Source: an uncultured Clostridia bacterium (lineage in GTDB: Bacteria; Bacillota; Clostridia; Oscillospirales; Ruminococcaceae). From it: 9,698 nt of DNA. A program made the position numbers and the translations under genes. Under the pieces are notes generated by a model that ran no database searches, was not told where the DNA came from, and saw nothing but the letters and a program-made list of their open reading frames with translations. Positions 6,784-9,698 of this stretch are shown one piece after another. Numbering within the stretch: the first letter of the stretch is position 1; every line of letters starts with the position of its first letter. The stretch lies in assembly GCA_945835425.1 (NCBI GenBank), contig CAMAJC010000043.1, positions 1 through 9,698 on the forward strand. Direction: 5' to 3'.

Positions 6784-6816
6784 GTGTTTTCTCCCGCCGA
6801 AGGTGGGAGAAAACAC
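6784..6816. terminator. Very long hairpin just after the peptidoglycan-binding operon
   Basis: A 15-bp stem (6784-6798 with 6802-6816, a single G-T wobble) is closed by a GAA loop, and lies 40 bases past the stop of the last operon gene. On the minus strand it is followed only by TTTA, so it may act as a weak terminator or a 3'-end barrier to ribonucleases, backed up by the hairpin at 6687-6719. Its core resembles the hairpin at 29-67. Confidence 0.6.
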
Positions 6817-6855
6817 GACTCGATACGCTTCATGGAAAGCAGAAATTGGGACTAA

Positions 6856-7347
6856 TCAGAGATTCCCGTACAGAATGCTGAGTATATTCCAGGTTGCGCG
6901 GTCCAGTCTGCCGGTAACCGGCAGGTGTACCTTTTGCTGGAAAGCCGCAACAGACTGTTCCGTCGGCAGGTCGTATTGCATGGTCAGCCGGGGTGACGGG
7001 ATATTGCCATAGACCTCCGCTACCTTCTGCAAAATCTCCTGGATAAGGCCGACCATCAGACCGCCCGCGCCTCTCTGCAGCTGAAAATCGGTGTTTGGGA
7101 AAACGGAAAGCTGTTCGATGCGGGTGCTTTCCAGCACTGCCAGATGACCGTTTATGGCAGCATCCCAGGTGGCGCGGTCGACCTCCCCGGTCACCGGCAG
7201 TTCCTCCATCTGCTGCAAAATACGGACGGCAGCGGAGGTTTCCGGGCCATAAATGCCGTCCGGGTAGATTTTTTCCGAGCGCCTGCGGTCATGGAAGATG
7301 ACCCGGATCGCCTGCTGCAGCTCTCTGATCTTCACTGTGTCCCACAT
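6856..7347 (-). CDS. Protein with two peptidoglycan-binding domains
   Basis: The 163-residue product consists almost entirely of two PG_binding_1-type three-helix domains. The first (about 8-66) contains PDGIYGPETSAAVRILQ and ends VTGEVDRATW; the second (about 89-160) contains TEQSVAAFQQK and ends VTGRLDRATW. No catalytic domain, signal peptide or membrane segment is present, so it looks like a pure glycan-binding accessory protein. An upstream in-frame ATG at 7443 lies inside the previous gene; the ATG at 7347 overlaps that gene's stop by one base (TGATG) with GGGA ahead, so I chose it and infer translational coupling. It is the last gene of the three-gene cluster and probably works with the SpoIID-like protein upstream in spore-envelope peptidoglycan. 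Confidence 0.88.
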   Translation of the reverse strand: MWDTVKIRELQQAIRVIFHDRRRSEKIYPDGIYGPETSAAVRILQQMEELPVTGEVDRATWDAAINGHLAVLESTRIEQLSVFPNTDFQLQRGAGGLMVGLIQEILQKVAEVYGNIPSPRLTMQYDLPTEQSVAAFQQKVHLPVTGRLDRATWNILSILYGNL

Positions 7348-8747
7348 CAGCTTCCCTCCCTCAGTACAGAACCCGGAAACTGTCCCGGCCTGGGGTTTAA
7401 GCCGGACTGGATATCCGAATAGATGGAAGTCAGGAAATCCCACGTCTGCTCACCGACGATGCCGTCGATCGGCAGATCGACTTCCGACTGGAAGATGCGC
7501 ACCGCATTGCGGGTATCGTCCCCGAAATAGCCGGTTTCTTCCACGGTCGGCATATTCGGGAACACCTTTGCGGCTGCGTTGAGGTATTGCTGCAGGGCGC
7601 GGACCGATTCCCCTCTGCTGCCGTACTGCAGGATGGTTCCGCCCCAGGGCAGCGGCAGTTCCCCACCGGCCAGCTGAATATTGCTGTCCAGAATCCCGCG
7701 GTAGACCCGGTAGATTTCCTCCCAGGTCTGCCTGCCGACGATGCCGTCCGGGTTTAAGCCGAACCGGTTCTGGAACGCGATGACAGCGTCCCGGGTGCTT
7801 TCGCCGAAGATGCCGTCGACCGACGGCGCCGGAATCGTATCGTAATAGGCGGAGATCACCCGCAGCCGGTGCTGGAGGATCGATACACCGATCGCCCGGG
7901 TGCCCAGCTGCAGGACCTGCGGGAACTGGGCGGAGTATTCCGAAAGGGAGAACCCTTCGCTCCCCAGCTCCGCGAGGTTTTTGACGGCTGTATATACCCG
8001 CTCCAGTTTATACCATGTCGCTTCTCCTACAACGCCGTCGGGTGTCAGGTTGAAAATCCGCTGGAAGCTGCGGACGGCGTCCTGGGTCGCAGGCCCGAAC
8101 TGTCCGTCGACGGCAACTTTGGGGATTGCGGGATAGTCGTTGCCAACCCGGTTTAAGCGGAACTGCAAAATCCGCACATCCCTGCCCGTTGAGCCGAGGC
8201 TCAGCGGATATCCCGGGTAGGAAGGCGTAATAGAGCCGACGGGAGCGTTGGTGACGATATCGATGTCGTCGCCGTAATAGTATTGCAGGATCTCATACGG
8301 GGACATCCCCTGATTGGCAAGGGTAACGGTTCCCCATTGGGACAGGCCGTCACAGGTGACGGTGGTGCCGTTGCAGAACTGGGTAAACAGCGGCTCGATG
8401 CTTCCCTGCCGCCGCACATAGTCATTGAACAGTTCATCCACCAGATCGGAGATATTGGAGAAGATTTCCCGGCCGTGGATATAGGCCTGGTCGTACTGGG
8501 TCGAATTGGTGATGTCAAAGTCATAGCCGCGGCTGCGGTACCATTCGGTGTAGATGCGGTTGAGGGCAAAGGTCACCTGGGCATAGATGTTGGCCCGCAG
8601 AGCGTTTTCCGGCCAGGTCGGATAGATCTCGCTGCTGGCAACGTTTTTGATATAGTCGACAAAGGGGACGGTGACGTTTCCCGCATAGGCGTCCGGCTTG
8701 CCGAGATGCACGGTGATATACTGCGGGATGACAGGGATTCCGGTCAA
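7347..8747 (-). CDS. SpoIID-like protein with three peptidoglycan-binding domains
   Basis: The 466-residue product has a SpoIID/LytB-like domain (about 10-167) and three PG_binding_1 domains (about 181-250, 278-347, 372-442). The SpoIID signature includes DYIKNVASSEIYPTWPENAL (31-50), where Glu40 matches the essential glutamate of SpoIID, and GLSQWG followed by YEILQYYYG (151-159), equivalent to the HGxGMSQxG and ILxHYYPG motifs. Cys125 and Cys132 flank NGTTVT. SpoIID is a lytic transglycosylase that cuts denuded glycan strands during sporulation; similar clostridial proteins are annotated as spore cortex-lytic. Unlike SpoIID there is no membrane anchor or signal peptide, so it should stay in the cytoplasm that makes it. 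The start is TTG, overlapping the previous stop (TTGA), with AGAGGG 9 bases ahead; no ATG is available near it. Confidence 0.9.
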   Translation of the reverse strand: MTGIPVIPQYITVHLGKPDAYAGNVTVPFVDYIKNVASSEIYPTWPENALRANIYAQVTFALNRIYTEWYRSRGYDFDITNSTQYDQAYIHGREIFSNISDLVDELFNDYVRRQGSIEPLFTQFCNGTTVTCDGLSQWGTVTLANQGMSPYEILQYYYGDDIDIVTNAPVGSITPSYPGYPLSLGSTGRDVRILQFRLNRVGNDYPAIPKVAVDGQFGPATQDAVRSFQRIFNLTPDGVVGEATWYKLERVYTAVKNLAELGSEGFSLSEYSAQFPQVLQLGTRAIGVSILQHRLRVISAYYDTIPAPSVDGIFGESTRDAVIAFQNRFGLNPDGIVGRQTWEEIYRVYRGILDSNIQLAGGELPLPWGGTILQYGSRGESVRALQQYLNAAAKVFPNMPTVEETGYFGDDTRNAVRIFQSEVDLPIDGIVGEQTWDFLTSIYSDIQSGLNPRPGQFPGSVLREGS

Positions 8748-9463
8748 TTTTCCACACCCTCTTTCTGATAGGTCGCAGGCTGGTTCTCCGGATTTAACGA
8801 CTGGGTCTCATCTACAACAGGCGTGCCGGTTATGCTGCCGAATTCCGGGACCGGCAGCAGGACGACCTGCTGAATCGATTGGATGCCGGAAAAGATCGGG
8901 ACGTTGCGGAACTTGGCGTCGCCGAAGCCGTCCGCCTTTACCGAGATGATATAGCTGGCATAGGGCCGCAGATTCCCGGGGACCTGGGACAGCTCTGCCG
9001 ACGGCGCCGGAAGGGCGAATACCCGCGTGCGGCCGCTGATGTCGGTGGTATCATAGCCCTGGAGCGTTTCCTGTCCGTCGATCATCCGGGAGATGACGAC
9101 CCTTGCACCGGCCACAGGCAGGGCGCCGTCCGCCGTCACCGTCTGGACGATCAGGGAGCCGTAGCCGGTGTCTTCCCGCTCTTTATCCTGCAGGACCGGT
9201 TTGGGTTCGCCGTCCCGGAGCCGGTTGGAAGGCTCAGCGGTATTTGCGGAGTTCCCATCCGGCTGCGCTTCCCGCTGGGACTTGTCGGAGACAAGAGGCG
9301 GCGCCGCCTGTGGTTCAGTCGGTCGGGGTTCGGGCTGCTGCGGGACGGACGGCGGCTTCAGTTCCGGAATAGGAGCCGCTGCCTCCGGCGTCCCTCTGGC
9401 GGCCCGCATCGCCTCCATTTCTGCGAGATACCGGGCTTTTTGCTGCTGAAAACTTTCTGCCAT
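8744..9463 (-). CDS. Proline-rich protein with carboxypeptidase-regulatory-like domain
   Basis: The 239-residue product starts with a charged helix (1-23, rich in Gln, Glu, Ala and Arg), followed by a Pro/Glu/Ala-rich disordered linker (about 24-98). Residues about 101-203 form a likely beta-sandwich: GSLIVQTVTADGALPVAGARVVI, a TTDISGRTRVFALPAP turn, and YIISVKADGF, in the style of carboxypeptidase regulatory-like or Cna-B-type domains. These are structural or binding modules, not enzymes. The tail (204-239) is again disordered. There is no signal peptide. The ATG at 9463 has GGGGGA 8 bases ahead; an in-frame ATG at 9619 would extend into AT-rich promoter sequence and is rejected. As first gene of the cluster, coupled to the SpoIID-like gene, it probably serves as scaffold or targeting partner. 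Confidence 0.85.
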   Translation of the reverse strand: MAESFQQQKARYLAEMEAMRAARGTPEAAAPIPELKPPSVPQQPEPRPTEPQAAPPLVSDKSQREAQPDGNSANTAEPSNRLRDGEPKPVLQDKEREDTGYGSLIVQTVTADGALPVAGARVVISRMIDGQETLQGYDTTDISGRTRVFALPAPSAELSQVPGNLRPYASYIISVKADGFGDAKFRNVPIFSGIQSIQQVVLLPVPEFGSITGTPVVDETQSLNPENQPATYQKEGVEN

Positions 9464-9543
9464 ACTTTTTCCCCCTGTTTCGCGTAATCGTTTATATCTA
9501 TGCGCGGTTTCCGATGGGTAGACGTATTCTGGGAGGCCTTTAC

Positions 9544-9572
9544 AAAATATGAATACCGCAAAATTAATATTT
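9544..9572 (-). promoter_or_regulatory. Candidate sigma-E (mother-cell) promoter of the spore-type operon
   Basis: On the minus strand AAATATT (9566-9572) and CATATTTT (9544-9551) are separated by 14 bases. This fits the Bacillus/Clostridium sigma-E layout (kmATATT, 14-15 bases, CATACAmT) at 6 of 7 and 5 of 8 positions. It is 80 bases ahead of the first gene's ATG. A sigma-A reading (TTGTCA, 16 bases, TATTCA) is a weaker alternative, so the sporulation assignment is inference. Confidence 0.42.
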
Positions 9573-9599
9573 GACAAATCAACCAAAATATTGTAGACT
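9571..9599 (+). promoter_or_regulatory. Sigma-A promoter of the plus-strand gene at the right edge
   Basis: A perfect TTGACA (9571-9576) and TAGACT (9594-9599, 4 of 6) are exactly 17 bases apart, 55 bases before the start codon at 9655. Its -35 box overlaps by two bases the candidate sigma-E -35 box of the divergent operon. Confidence 0.75.
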
Positions 9600-9610
9600 G
9601 AAGATGTAAG

Positions 9611-9634
9611 GTTCCGCACACTTTAAAGCGGGAC
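9611..9634. promoter_or_regulatory. Dyad in the 5' leader of the right-edge gene
   Basis: GTTCCGC (9611-9617) and GCGGGAC (9628-9634) form a 7-bp inverted repeat with one G-T wobble around 10 bases. It begins about 5 bases after the expected transcription start and just before the ribosome binding site. It could be a repressor operator for a sugar-responsive regulator or a small mRNA hairpin; nothing else supports either. Confidence 0.3.
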
Positions 9635-9654
9635 AAAGAAAGGAAGTATGTTTT

Positions 9655-9698
9655 ATGAAACTGAAAGTTGGCGTTCAGCTGTTTTCCGTCATGGGCGA
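9655..9698 (+). CDS. Start of a probable sugar phosphate isomerase/epimerase (partial)
   Basis: Only 14 codons are in the window, reading MKLKVGVQLFSVMG. The pattern K-x-G-V-Q-L-(Y/F)-S-V is the typical first beta-strand of xylose-isomerase-like TIM-barrel proteins (sugar phosphate isomerase/epimerase family). AAAGGAAG lies about 10 bases ahead of the ATG; another ATG at 9648 is in a different frame with no family resemblance. The gene runs off the right edge, so substrate and length are unknown. Confidence 0.6.
   Translation, partial: MKLKVGVQLFSVMG

Larger units (their letters stand above)
6536..6855. other. Gene-free stretch between prs and the spore-type operon
   Basis: These 320 bases hold the prs ribosome binding site and promoter at the left end and two strong hairpins (6687-6719 and 6784-6816) at the right. 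I find no convincing gene: the plus-strand open frame across 6605-7012 has no family resemblance, mixes AT-rich and hairpin sequence, and runs into the antisense of the next gene. No tRNA or riboswitch was recognised. Confidence 0.7.

Noticed and set aside
6605..7012. 135-codon plus-strand open frame across the gene-free stretch
   Set aside because: It crosses two terminator-type hairpins and the end of the peptidoglycan-binding gene, has no matching ribosome binding site, and resembles no family.
7400..8230. Repeated DNA segments within the SpoIID-like gene
   Set aside because: They reflect the three homologous peptidoglycan-binding domains at protein level; they are diverged, and there is no tandem DNA repeat or CRISPR pattern.
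8878..9487. 202-codon plus-strand open frame opposite the proline-rich protein gene
   Set aside because: It is a shadow of the GC-rich linker region; the arginine-rich translation has no domain.

Overview
The window looks like chromosomal DNA of a moderately GC-rich Firmicute of class Clostridia, most likely a gut Oscillospiraceae or Ruminococcaceae relative. This rests on a DUF4250 small protein, a long (389-residue) clostridial-type ribose-phosphate pyrophosphokinase, a CIRCE/HrcA heat-shock operator, strong AGGAGG-type ribosome binding sites, and a sporulation-type SpoIID-like protein with peptidoglycan-binding repeats. No tRNA, rRNA, CRISPR array, transposase or phage gene was seen.

Left third (1-2,950), all minus strand: a compact set that reads DUF2500 membrane protein, then a short open frame resembling the C-terminal end of a VOC/glyoxalase protein, then a 319-residue protein with a Rho_N/SAP-like N-terminus, then a GH29 alpha-L-fucosidase with no signal peptide. 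Gaps are 0-14 bases apart from the remnant region, and the only good promoter lies upstream of the DUF2500 gene, so this is probably one operon. The fucosidase points to use of fucosylated oligosaccharides inside the cell.

Middle (2,950-6,600): htpG (Hsp90) is on the minus strand with its own terminator and a perfect CIRCE operator over its promoter, so it is probably repressed by HrcA. Divergent from it is a 60-codon DUF4250 gene, which converges on prs (PRPP synthase). DUF4250 and prs share a bidirectional hairpin terminator. prs has a textbook vegetative promoter and ribosome binding site.

Right third (6,600-9,698): after about 320 bases without a gene but with two strong hairpins comes a three-gene minus-strand operon. 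It encodes a proline-rich linker plus beta-sandwich protein, a SpoIID-like protein with three peptidoglycan-binding domains, and a protein with two peptidoglycan-binding domains. All junctions are stop/start overlaps (TTGA and TGATG), none of the products has a signal peptide, and a candidate sigma-E promoter precedes the first gene. I read it as a mother-cell spore-envelope or cortex-related module; this is the most interesting part of the window. At the right edge a plus-strand gene begins, probably a sugar phosphate isomerase/epimerase (TIM barrel), from a promoter that overlaps the divergent one.
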